Assembly: GCA_029641185.1 (NCBI GenBank)
Contig: JAPWGK010000004.1
Location: forward strand, 248,001-312,000
From: Pseudofabraea citricarpa
Lineage: Eukaryota; Ascomycota; Leotiomycetes; Helotiales; Dermateaceae
Length of the DNA stretch: 64,000 bases
Direction: 5' to 3'
Positions within the stretch are counted from its first letter, which is position 1, and every line of letters begins with the position of its first letter. This document shows positions 1 through 10,014 of this stretch, piece after piece. A program made the position numbers and the translations under genes. The notes below the pieces were generated by a model. It did no database searches. It saw nothing but the letters and a program-made list of their open reading frames with translations, and was not told the DNA's origin.

Positions 1-809
1 AAGTGATCGGAGAATCAAGTACTGTGGAGATTTGTTGGCGGAGAAGTTTCTGGCGTCTTCTTGGTGAGATGGTTGGCATTTAGTAGTTGGCATTTAGTAG
101 TTGTCAATTTGAAGATAACTTTGCAGAACTGTAACGTGTGAAGGCTCTCGTATTGACACGTCGCGAAACGAGTCCGGAAATTGAAACTTAACAATAAGTT
201 TTGATATATATATATATGTGAACTGTATAAGGCTCTGCTGTCCTTACTGAGGGTTTAATCAAGCACTTGCTTGGCCTTGAATCGAACACAATAAATGTAG
301 AGATATAATACATATTGTAACTTACTATGAAATGTCTTCTTGAAAACATGTAACTCAATTCAAATACTTGCTAGACCATGCGCTGTCAAAGTGAACATTT
401 ATATCATACCATATCTAACTCTGTATCGCTTCGCTCGAAGTGTAGGTGAAGATGAGAAATTTGATCGCCTTAAATATGCGGCGTGCATAGAACCCGCAAC
501 AAACATAGGGGGATATTATTATACCAGACTCGAGAAATGCATCAAGTCACAGGGAAAATCAGTCTTCCAAATGGCATCAGCTAGTTATTTTGCACAAAAT
601 ACCTCTCCGGGCTTGGCCGTGGAGTGTGAACGGCCAAGCCCGGAAGATGACATAATCACGAACCAGAAAAAAATCCCACTCCTCAAATCGCAGCGATATA
701 TAAATGTAAACGTACCACTTTTTTGTTCTGATCTATTAAACCTGATTCAATTTATGATCCATTTCGAAAAGAATAAAGAACACCTGCTCCCCCACTCCCA
801 AAAGTAAAG
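1..809. other. Upstream region of the D-amino-acid oxidase gene, no supported gene
   Basis: No convincing coding sequence. The long open frame from 340 to 807 begins with TTG, not ATG, and has no family signature. The stretch holds a two-copy 16-bp direct repeat (about 71-103), a short TA run near 204-218 and a perfect inverted repeat at 606-644 described separately. The last 100 bases are AT-rich and probably form the leader of the oxidase transcript. Confidence 0.5.
606..644. promoter_or_regulatory. 15-bp perfect inverted repeat upstream of the oxidase gene
   Basis: The left arm at 606-620 (TCCGGGCTTGGCCGT) is exactly complementary to the right arm at 630-644, with a 9-nt spacer. Each arm carries CGG/CCG triplets. 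It lies about 165 bp upstream of the ATG at 810. It could be a binding site for a dimeric zinc-cluster regulator, or a hairpin in the leader RNA. Function is inferred from position only. Confidence 0.4.
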
Positions 810-2055
810 ATGGCAGAATACACCGTTCTCGGAGCAGGCGTCATCGGCCTCACGACGGCGCTAGAACTGCACGCCCGTCACCCAGGATGCAAGATCAACA
901 TCTGCGCCAAATTCTTCCCGGGCGACAAGAGCATCGAGTATACGTCACCGTGGGCGGGTGCGAACTGGTGCAGTGTAGCGACGGATAATGGACGCCAGGA
1001 GACGTGGGACGAAGTCACCTATCGCCGCTTCACGCAGTTGAGTGAGCAGGTAAAAGAGGCCGGGGTGCAGAAGATGGAGCTGCGTGCTTTTTATGACCGT
1101 GAGATTGAGGATGCCGGGTTGTTGAGTACCGGAACCAACAAGATCTGGTATGATCAGTTGGTTGGCGGTTTAAAATCCGTCCCTGCTGAGAAGGTGCCTG
1201 AGGGAAGTGTTTTTGGTTTTGATATGAGCAGTTTTGTGATTGAGGTGCCGGTTTATCTGTCTTGGTGAGTTTTTTTTTATTTCAGCGGTAACATTCTAGT
1301 TCGCTAATAACGATTTAGGTTACAAGTTCAGGCGAAGAAAGCGGGCATTCAATTTTACCGACGCAGCTATGCTGATGTTCGGGAAGTGTTTGCTGAGTTT
1401 CCTAAGGCTAAAGCCTTCTTCAACTGTACTGGACTGGGATCATATCATTTGAAAGGAGTTGAAGATAAATCATTGTACCCAACACGAGTGAGTATCCTCC
1501 CTCCAATAGCATCATATTGTCTGCTGACAGAAGAAAAGGGTCAAGTGATGTTGGTTGAAACTTCCAAGAACCCTCTGACAAGGATGTATTTCCGCTCTCC
1601 TCAGAGAGTGAATAAAGATACCACATATGTATTCCCACGCAATCCAACAGGAGGTGTCATTCTCGGTGGTTGTAGATTTGACAATGAATGGGACGGTGCA
1701 GTAGACTTGGAATTCGCAGAGGACATTAAGCGAAGATGTTGTGCTTTGGCTCCGGAGCTCGGAAAGCCAGAAGACCTCAAAGTAATCGAACATGCTGTTG
1801 GATTAAGACGTAAGTGCTCAAGTCTAAACCTCCTGCATAACTAACTTTATAATAGCAAGTAGAAAAGGCGGTGCGAGATTGGAGAGGACATCTTTGGATG
1901 GTGTAACACTAATCCATAACTATGGAGCTGGAGGTGCTGGCTACCAAGCTTCATGGTATGACTGAACTCTCCCTTTTCTAGGCAAATCTAACAACTCCTT
2001 TAGGGGAATGGCAAAGGAAGCTGTTGATCTACTTGCCCAGAGTCCACGCCTATGA
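810..2055 (+). CDS. D-amino-acid oxidase (FAD-dependent), five exons
   Basis: Oxidatively deaminates D-amino acids to 2-oxo acids, ammonia and H2O2, using FAD. Exons: 810-1264, 1319-1487, 1539-1809, 1856-1955, 2004-2055, giving 348 residues, normal for the family. Seen: the FAD-binding GxGxxG near residues 8-13 (VLGAGVIGLTTALEL), YPTR-GQVMLV, GLRPSRKGGARLE (the Arg of GLRP binds the substrate carboxylate in known enzymes) and HNYGAGGAGYQASWG at residue 319 onward, which is the DAO signature. The second intron (1488-1538, acceptor AAG) is a multiple of three and could be retained, but removing it restores the family sequence. The protein ends in Pro-Arg-Leu, a plausible weak peroxisomal PTS1. 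The last exon lies opposite the end of the convergent regulator gene. The ATG has a clean A-rich context; no better upstream start exists. Confidence 0.93.
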
Positions 2056-4116
2056 ACGGATCGAAGGCTTGAAAATCTTCATACCCACCCATGAATTCCA
2101 GAACCTCCTCGAAGTTTGAGAAATTTGAGAATGAAGCGAGTGGGTCGAACACTCCCTCACCAAAGTCGAATGTTTCGGTATCCGACACAACTGCTTGAGC
2201 TTGCTGCCACGTATGGGAACAGAGATTCTCAATCCAGAGACGAGTCTGACGGTTTCGAAGCCCGGAATTTTCTGAGACGGTCATGATGATCAAACGAATT
2301 TTGTCAATCAACCGATTTGTAATTGTGGAAGTTCGTGGATCTGGAAGACCGCTTCCAAGAGATACGTCACCACATATACCGGGCGGGTTCTCATCTCCAA
2401 TATCCTCAACTTGAAGAATCGGGCTTCCTCCAGGTCGTGCAGCATCGTAGAGCTTCGTTAGTAACTCGATAGTTTCGTACCAAGCCGCTGCTATAGGCCA
2501 GGCTGCACTCCAAGATTTCAGTATATCTCCTAAGAGACGAAGCTTCTGTCTGGGAGTGGCTCTTGGTTGCTCTAATAGTGCATCTGCATCCGATACTTGT
2601 TCGTGTAGATAAATAGACCATAAATGGCAACAAGCTGCACACTCTATAGCTGTGCCAACGAAAGGAGCACACAGCATCTCTTTGTCCATTGCATCTCCTC
2701 CATATAGAGATGAAGCCATCCGAGTAATCTCATCTGCATGATGGATACATGTTATCACCACATTGCAGGTAGCAGGCCTCTTTTCCTCCGGAATCATTGG
2801 AAGAATCGAGTCGCTGTCCAGCTGTGGTAGATACTCCTGATGGGCAACACAGAGTGCATGATTGAGAACGAAATGTAGTGAGACGAACAGACTTGCCTGG
2901 CCCAGGACGCGATGAGTGCGATAGTTCTTCATTGACCATTGCATTCGGCTAGGTAGGTTATCTTTCCACTTCTTGATTTCTTGCTCGGCCTTGTAGAATA
3001 CACCGTTCGGGTCAGTTGGAGAATTTGAGGTGGATCCTCTTACTCCAGTTGCGAAGATATCTGTCATGGTACCCCAGAAGGCTACTGCTTTGATGAAAAA
3101 CGGCAGTACTTCAGTGCAATTGGGACTGGGGCCTGTCTCAAGGGTCGAAACCGTTCCTAGAGATTTCTCCTCGAATAAAAACGCAGTCTCGGAGCACGGA
3201 AGTTGTATGTTGAGCTTGATTGTTCTCAAAGTATATGGCCGCGCTGTGACATGTGATACAAGTCGATCCATAATGAAGCATGTCCACATGGTCCTTCGCC
3301 TGATTTCTTGATCTCTCGGAGAATGTCTTTGATGATATTCTCTACCAAGGCGAAGTGCTTGTGCCATTCTGATTGCTACCCCGGTGTACATCCATGATTT
3401 GTAGCCAGTTCTACAAAGTAGTTCTCTAAATCCAAGTATGAGATTCGCTTGTGTTGAGGGTACTGTTTAGTCAGTTAAGAAGAATAAAGAACGCATATTT
3501 GCTGATCATGTCTTGGCAGCTTCGAGTAACGAAAGAGTGTAACACTTACCAGAAGGCAAATCCGATGTATCACGGGAGCACTGTTGTGCAGCAATCGCTA
3601 GCCTCAGAGATAAATTTGCAGCCGTCTCACCATTGAACACTTCTCGGACCTGTGTGTCAGAAATATATAGAGCACTTAGGCAATATATAGATATAAGCAG
3701 AAAAGGACACCGGTGATGTGTCGTACTGGTCTCGAATGAAGGTCGATGAATGCTCTGGCGGATAATATCCAAGTGTGGAGTGGCAAAGAAGATATCAAGT
3801 AGCACACGACGTTGATCGAGGTTCAATAGTACGTCCAAGCTGGTACTCTTGGCTTCTGGTATTACCATAACATCGCAATCGGCGTACTGGCATTTGTCCT
3901 TGAGACGGAGGCAGTTCTCGCAGCATGGTCTGGCCCCCGTGCATTTCACTTTTCTCCTACGACTAAGGTCCACGAAATCAATACAATTACTTGGGAACAA
4001 TGTTGTGTTACTTGCCAGGGTAAGCATGCGCTCGGAGTTCTGCGATATGAAGCCCTGTCATCATCACGTTTCCTTTTCAAGCTCTTCTGTTCTGATTGGA
4101 CCTCTGACTCCGTCAT
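2000..4116 (-). CDS. Zn(II)2Cys6 transcription factor with fungal-specific TF domain
   Basis: Probable DNA-binding regulator of 658 residues. Exons on the minus strand: 4116-4016, 3962-3551, 3463-2000. After a basic KRKR patch (residues 14-17) the zinc cluster runs from Cys31 to Cys58 with spacing C-x2-C-x6-C-x6-C-x2-C-x6-C (ACLPCRRRKVKC then CCENC and KDKC). Cys34 is split by the first intron, which has GC-AG borders (donor GCAAGT). The fungal_trans region follows, with FLLISIYCLSALY and the hallmark YKSWMYTGVAIRMAQALRL. The start is the first ATG of the frame (4114-4116); the codon further upstream is TTG. It faces the D-amino-acid oxidase gene and its stop (TAA, 2000-2002) lies inside the oxidase's last intron. 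Control of the oxidase is a reasonable inference, not shown. Confidence 0.88.
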
Positions 4117-4322
4117 GTTGAGATGCAACCCTTTACAGGCTGTAGTAATTCCGTGCAAGTTCGGATATACCGGTCCTTTTTAACGGACAATGAAAGTCCT
4201 CGTATATGTGAGTACTTTGCCCTGTTCTAAATAGGTCGTCTCTGAGGAAGAAGCTTTTCAGAAGTAATGATTTTGTGAGGGGAGCCCGGAAAAGCCGTTT
4301 TGGTCACGTGAATGGCGCACCC

Positions 4323-4345
4323 AGAAGTCGGATAATCCGACTTCT
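4323..4345. promoter_or_regulatory. 23-bp palindrome containing CGG-N5-CCG, candidate operator
   Basis: Two perfectly complementary 11-bp arms (AGAAGTCGGAT and its reverse complement) flank a single base. The core is CGG (4329-4331), five bases, then CCG (4337-4339), the inverted-triplet layout bound by many Zn2Cys6 homodimers. It lies about 207 bp upstream of the regulator's ATG, so autoregulation is plausible. Binding itself is inferred. Confidence 0.45.
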
Positions 4346-7001
4346 AGATTTACTCTCATCTGGGTACCTAGGTATGGCCTTATTCATACGACGGAGGGTG
4401 AGGCTGGTCATAAGTTAAGTTGCTGTATTAATAAGTGTTCGAGTGGTTTCTAGTTATCACATGATTATCATTAATCAAAGTAGCTAGTTCTTTTTCATTG
4501 GCAGAGCCGCTAATGATTTCCTTTGCTGCTTGTATTACTCTAGCTCCAATGTAATCGAGCACATGTAATGGATACATTATGGTTGGGCTCCTTAACGAAT
4601 TGCAAGATTAGTGCTTGAGGGTCTAAACATATCTGGCACGGAAAAAAAAAGCAAAATAGCAGCTTCAATTTCTTTAGGTGAACTTTGAAGATATAAAATG
4701 AGGTTAAACGACAAAAGGGGGCAGGATCCTTCCTATATGCAACCATATCTTTGACATAATGTCGTTCAGCTTACACCCTACGAATTGATAAATAGCTGGG
4801 TTTGGAGAGACCAATTTGTTAGCTCGAACTCTCCAGTAGAGACCTACTTATGATGAAAATTTTGTGGTCTAAGTCACCGTAACAAGATGATGCAGATACA
4901 GATCTCAGTAGCCTTAAAGACCAAACAAAAAGAAAGCCATGATGTCGAGGAAATGAGATGGTTTCTGATCTGCCAGAGGACTAGCTGAGCAGACGTGCTA
5001 TGTTCGAGGTTAATCGTGCGTTCTTTCCAGAAGAAGCTGATAAGTGACCGATCATCACCAGTTACGTGAAAACCAATCGCGATCGTTTCAAAGGAGCGAG
5101 GAAAGCTGAGAGAATCTCAAGATCTGACGATCTTGCTTCGAAACTATGGTATTGCAATGGCTGCTTAAATGGTTCACCCACACAATGAAACACGACCACC
5201 ACCCAGCTCAACGGCAAAAATGGCCATCAGCTTTTCCAGTGGATCGAAACAAACATCCATCCTCTTCCCCGTCGACAGCGGTGTGACTGGGCGAGAGGCT
5301 TTTGCAGCTTTCTCACTGGATATCAACACCTTGGACTACAAGAACATTGTGGCCTTGGCGTGATGAAGATTGCCGTCATCCGGGACGTATTCGGAGCTCG
5401 GAATGGCCGGTCGATGGTCGTAGATCCTGTGCAAGCAAACAAGACTTCCCCCAGAGTAAAGCCCTGGTGGTACTGGTTTTGAACAGATGTTTCCTGTTTC
5501 GCAGAGATCGACCAGCTCAAGCTTTGGGGATCTCTTGAGACTCTTGACAACGCCTCTGCCAGTCTTGGGGTTGAGGATATATTGTCTGCCGCCCGATGTT
5601 GGGTGGGAGGATGCATGAGACGAACAAGACGGCGGCGGCAGGATCATGGACTTGCGCCTCAGCGCTTCATCCTGCGATGAGCCTCACCAGGCGGATTTTC
5701 CGTCCAAAGCATGAATATGCTCCCTACATGAAACTCAGCAAGATGGGATTGCCCAACGACGTCAACGGAGAGCTCAGCGATCAGCCCTATCACAGCAACC
5801 GGCGCCCTTTTGGCACTGGTGCGACGGGTGCGAATGGGACGAACGCCAGAGTTGGATGTTTCCGGTAGAATTCCCTGTCGCATCAAACAAGTTTGGAGCC
5901 CACCCAACGTCACTCGACTGTTGATCTGTGTGAGAGCATGAACACTGCCCTCTCCTCTTTGGCTCGCGCTGAAGGCATTGCGATCTTCGGGGGACCTGCG
6001 ACCTTTCGTGCTGGCGGGTTTGGATTTCATAACCAGTTGTCGGCAGCAGTTGCATGCATGGCCGCTTGACCCGGAGCGGTCGTTCGTCATGGTCGTGGAT
6101 AGTCTGTACTCGGTGGTGATGTGCGTGTGGAGTTTCGTATACAGAAATAGAAAGCCAAGTTGGCTGCCGTGATTGGTTGCTGGGTCACTTGGATGGAAGA
6201 GTGAGCCGACGCGTGATAAACATGAGGCGCTCTTTATTAACGGTATAGGCGCGCAAGGGGGGTTGACGTAGCAATCCAGACCCAGACCAGACCCAGTTCT
6301 CGCAGACAAGAATGTGCAAAATATCTTCTCGTGGCGCAGGGTGTTCAGCCATCGTTCAGCCATCCTCTCGTTTGCCGGAGCCGAGGGGGATAGCAGCAAT
6401 AGTGGCTCGATGCGCTAGAAAGGGAGCCATTCAGCGGCTGTTGGTCCCTGAAATCGCTGGTCACCCCCCCCCTAGAACCCTAGAATCCGAGTCGAAGCCC
6501 CTAGCTTGCTGGCCCCGCAGGCTATTCTGGAATTTCTGGTGGGCGAGGTGTCGATCAATACATTCCTGGATGCACACCCCGGCCTGTCAATTTTGAGCAC
6601 CGGCTCTCGAAACACGACAGCACAAAGATCATCTGCACCCGAGAGACCCCTTCCCTTCCCTCTGCCAACATCCTTCTCTTCTTCAAAACCACCATAATAC
6701 CACCATCACCATCACCACACTCGTTCGTGTTCGTCACTTCATCCGACCATCTTGCGCCCGTACACCAGAATCCAACGTACACACTACAGTCGTTTTTGCC
6801 GCCTGTCATCGAACCAACCTATCCAGTATCTATATTTGTTCGCCTTGGTCATCTCATCAATCTCGGGGACAAAGCCTTCGTTCGACTTCGCCTCATTCGA
6901 GATTGCTCAAAGCATCGTCTTTGATCGAATACGACCCCGATAAACTTCTTGCTCTTCGCCTCTCTCTCTTTTCCTTTCGCATACCCATACACACCTACAA
7001 C
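4346..7001. other. Long intergenic region, possible decayed coding segment
   Basis: No gene can be supported. From about 5169 to 6400 base composition is richer in G+C and several frames on both strands stay open. The longest is on the minus strand (5659-6363 from its first ATG, 234 codons) with no recognisable domain. On the plus strand, protein-like stretches at about 5169-5890 switch frame repeatedly and hit stops, which could be a degraded gene. From about 6600 to 7001 the sequence is CT/CA-rich and is probably the promoter and leader of the membrane protein gene at 7002. Confidence 0.4.
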
Positions 7002-7853
7002 ATGTTTTCCCGACCTGAACAACTAAAACTGCTCGCCGTCGCACTCGCCTTCACACAAGTTGCAAACGGGTGGAGCTTAGCCCCCAGAATACCGCAGAGC
7101 AGCAATGATGATGACGATACTTTGGATCTCGGGGCTGCTGTCTCTGGCCTCACCTCTGACCTCTTAGCGACTACGTCTGCTACATCTACCAGAGCCTCTA
7201 CCACATCCTCTTCGCGCGCCACCACCACAGCGAGGACCACCGAAGCCACTACCACAGCATCCAGCACCAGACAGACTTCCGCTGCCGCCACCACACCCAC
7301 CACCACATCAACCACGGAAGCGGAGACTACCTCGACCACCGAATCCCAAGCTGAACAGACCAGCGACGCTGCCAGCACAACCGTATCAAATGTTCAAGTC
7401 ACTTCAACCGCCGCAGGCGAATCTTCGTCAGTTGCCGATGTTACCGTGATCAGGACCACGATCGATGGAAAGACAACCTCCTACACAACCACACCTTCAG
7501 TATCTGCTACTTCATCAGGGGCTTCGGCCAGCAACTCGGCAAGTCTTGCTGAGGCTCAGTCCGAGAACAGTGGCATGTCAACCAAGACGCGAAACACGGT
7601 GATCGGAGTAGTGGTGGGCGTTGGTGGAGCCATCGTACTTGCAGCCCTATTCGTGGTCGCATGGAGAATCTGGGGCCGAAAGAAGACTACCGATGAGAGT
7701 GATGGACTGATGGGATTCCGCACTGGACCTCATTCGCCAGGACACGAGAAGAACAGCAGCAGTGTCAGCGGGCCAAGACATGATCCTTTCTCTAGCACGC
7801 TCGAGAGCTACCATCAACCTTCCCACAACGTCAATGCATCATCCAACTTCTAG
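7002..7853 (+). CDS. Ser/Thr-rich single-pass membrane protein, Mid2/WSC-sensor-like architecture
   Basis: Single-exon gene for 283 residues. Signal peptide at residues 1-23 (MFSRPEQLKLLAVALAFTQV...), then a long extracellular-type Ser/Thr/Ala-rich region (about 45-195) expected to be heavily O-mannosylated, a transmembrane helix near residues 203-224 (VIGVVVGVGGAIVLAALFVV), and a basic stop-transfer WRIWGRKK followed by a short cytoplasmic tail with several Ser, His and Asn residues. This layout matches fungal cell-wall stress sensors of the Mid2 type; no WSC cysteine domain is present. An in-frame upstream start at 6903 is not ATG, so the ATG at 7002, preceded by CAAC, is chosen. Function as a sensor is inferred from architecture only. 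Confidence 0.8.
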   Translation: MFSRPEQLKLLAVALAFTQVANGWSLAPRIPQSSNDDDDTLDLGAAVSGLTSDLLATTSATSTRASTTSSSRATTTARTTEATTTASSTRQTSAAATTPTTTSTTEAETTSTTESQAEQTSDAASTTVSNVQVTSTAAGESSSVADVTVIRTTIDGKTTSYTTTPSVSATSSGASASNSASLAEAQSENSGMSTKTRNTVIGVVVGVGGAIVLAALFVVAWRIWGRKKTTDESDGLMGFRTGPHSPGHEKNSSSVSGPRHDPFSSTLESYHQPSHNVNASSNF

Positions 7854-8514
7854 CGTGCGGCCCAATTTGGTTCTGTTTGATTTTGTGGAATGCTTTTCAG
7901 CGGTAGGCATGGGATTTTCGACGACGAGACGTTTTCTTTTTTCAACACAGCACACTACAACAATATTTTCATTTATTCTTATATTACGGTGGTGGATTTA
8001 CTTTGCATTAGACAGCGATTGTCAACAGAAGATGTCCTGGTAACCTCTCTTCTCTGGAAGACAGCAAATCAATAATAGATTGATGGTGGAGGGGTATTGT
8101 TGTATATAGCGAATGGATCCCAAGGATATTGGAAACCTGGACCGCTTTTAGAAGTCCGTAATAATAACAAATTGTGATACCACTTGAAGCATCTCTTTCC
8201 GTGTTCCTTTTCCTCTTTTCCAGAATGAGACTATTCCCAACTCTTCGCGTCGCTAAGACTCCCCTTCAATATCGCGGGTATGTTCCACAACGGTTTCAGG
8301 AGTATCTAGGCAATGTTTCACGTCTTTCTACAACAGAGGGCAAGTTCAGATGGGATTGACTTTCTCCGAACCGTACCTCACTTCATCCACATCTTCGCAA
8401 TCTTCTTCTCAATCATAATCGCCATCGACATCTCGCGCAAGCCAACAAACATTCTTATCGCATCTTATCGACGGATACATAGCTGCTCTGCCGTGCACGC
8501 GCTCCGCACCAATC
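7854..8514. other. Intergenic region
   Basis: About 660 bp between two co-oriented genes. AT-rich, with short open frames that lack family features. The last 120 bp (C/A-rich) probably form the promoter and leader of the secreted-protein gene at 8515. Nothing else seen. Confidence 0.5.
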
Positions 8515-9282
8515 ATGAAGAGCCCAACGCTGCTCCTCGCACTCGGCCTGGTGGCTCGAGTGGCCGCGACTGATATCGACATGGACATGGATATCGACTT
8601 TGGCCTCATGCCACGTACGCTCACGAACCTACAGACCTTCACGGGCGCGCTGGGAGGGGCCACGGCGCCGGCGATTACGAATTCGGGCAGCAGCGACCGT
8701 CCGTTCATGGTGGACGGCGATACCTTTGTAGGTGATTTCCTTTTCTCTTGTGTCTTCTTGTTTCCTTCCAAGAGCGAGGCGGAGGCGGAGGCTGTACTGT
8801 AGTATGACGAAGGCTAATGTGCGCCGTGTGATTTGCTGCAGCCCGACTTCAAGACGGCTGCCACTCGAGCCTGCAATAATCAGAAAAACTCGTGTGCCTC
8901 GATCGCCAATGGGAAGTCGGGCTCGAACTCGGGTTCCAACTCTGGCTCCAACTCTGGCTCGAACTCTGGCTCGGATGGGAATTCCGGCTCTGGCTCTGGC
9001 TCTGGCTCTAACTCGGACTCTGGCTCTGGCTCCAATTCTGGCAACTCGGCGAATTTCGAGGTCTCGGATTGTGATGAGCAGAACAGTACGTCTTATTCTT
9101 CACTTTTGGTGGTGCTGTTGTTTTGCTTGGAGAAGGGTGAAAGAAAGAGTAAATGCTGACAGTGAGAAATAGCAAAATGCCAAGCAGCTTTGACAAGTTC
9201 TACGACGCAGAACTTCCAGGTCCTTGTTAGTCAAGATGCGAATTTTGACTATATCTGTGATAGCAACCTGCCTTCTTCGTGA
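8515..9282 (+). CDS. Small secreted cysteine protein with Gly/Ser/Asn repeat linker
   Basis: Exons 8515-8727, 8842-9085 and 9173-9282 give 188 residues. Signal peptide at residues 1-19 ([19 protein letters not shown]), an acidic stretch rich in Asp and Met, then the motif [19 protein letters not shown] low-complexity Gly-Ser-Asn linker of about 45 residues (roughly genomic 8918-9050) separates this from [10 protein letters not shown] and the C-terminal KCQAALTSS and NFDYICD motifs. Four cysteines are spaced as in a conserved secreted fungal family often mis-annotated as 'ribosomal protein S17'. Role unknown; probably extracellular. The linker looks like an expanded 6-bp/12-bp tandem repeat (GGCTCN units) inserted into an otherwise compact protein. 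Both introns have GT-AG borders and keep frame. Confidence 0.78.
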
Positions 9283-10014
9283 GAAGGGGGAGGGAGTGTG
9301 GAAGAGGAAGAGAGATATAATGGTACACATGGAATTGGGTGGGAAGGATAGGGAGGTTATGGGCGTTTGGTTAGCGTCTCTTATTGGCAAGCTCTATTTT
9401 TTAAGAGGGAACATTTGAAGAATTGTACAAAGAAGAGAGGAATGATGGGTGAATACCAAGAAGAAACACGAGAGATTCGAAAGAACAATACAGTACAGAA
9501 CAATTAAAGAGACCAGGTCTTGTGAGTTCCTGAATCGTACTTCGGTATTACGACATCTGCCGCTGCTTCCCCTCGGGGAATGGCGGTATCGCTTGCCTTG
9601 ATTGGAGCGCTTACCTGCTCGCTAGGCTCGCTATGAGAGACTCCTGCGCATGAACGATACAATTGAAATCCATATCCTGAGAGATTGCGGGGTCGTACAC
9701 CTCTTCTGGATCTGGAGTATCTTGGTACCTGAGCAAAGAGTGAGGGGTAAGAAATGATTCGAGCGTTTATTCAGGGATCTACTCGTCTTGAGAGATCTGA
9801 TGACTTTATCTTTCTTCTCCTTCTGGACTTATCAAGCGTCATTTATGGGCCCCGGCGACTCTCTCTTGTTTATTGTGGATTGAATAGGTAAGTGAGGATG
9901 AGAGCGAGGGGTTTAGCCTTGTGTATATAATGTTTCCTGTTTTCTTGAAAACTCTCCTCTGGTTTCATCTTTTGTTTTCGACTTGTCCAGAAATAAGTTT
10001 CCACTTAGTGCAGT
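9283..10014. other. Intergenic region
   Basis: About 730 bp. Contains the probable 3' flank of the secreted-protein gene and the promoter of the alpha-galactosidase gene. A TACAGTACAG element lies near 9489-9498. No coding sequence supported. Confidence 0.5.

Noticed and set aside
340..807. 155-codon open frame upstream of the oxidase gene
   Set aside because: It starts at TTG, has no domain or signal, and crosses the inverted repeat; more likely promoter and leader.
5659..6399. Minus-strand open frame of about 240 codons
   Set aside because: Its first codon is TTG, the composition is atypical, no family motif is visible and the opposite strand is equally open. Kept only as a note on the region.
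6995..7378. Val/Ala-rich minus-strand frame
   Set aside because: It is the reverse complement of the Ser/Thr-rich part of the membrane protein at 7002-7853.
8732..9172. Plus-strand frame with Leu/Ala/Arg repeats
   Set aside because: It is the shifted reading of the Gly-Ser-Asn linker of the secreted protein plus its introns.
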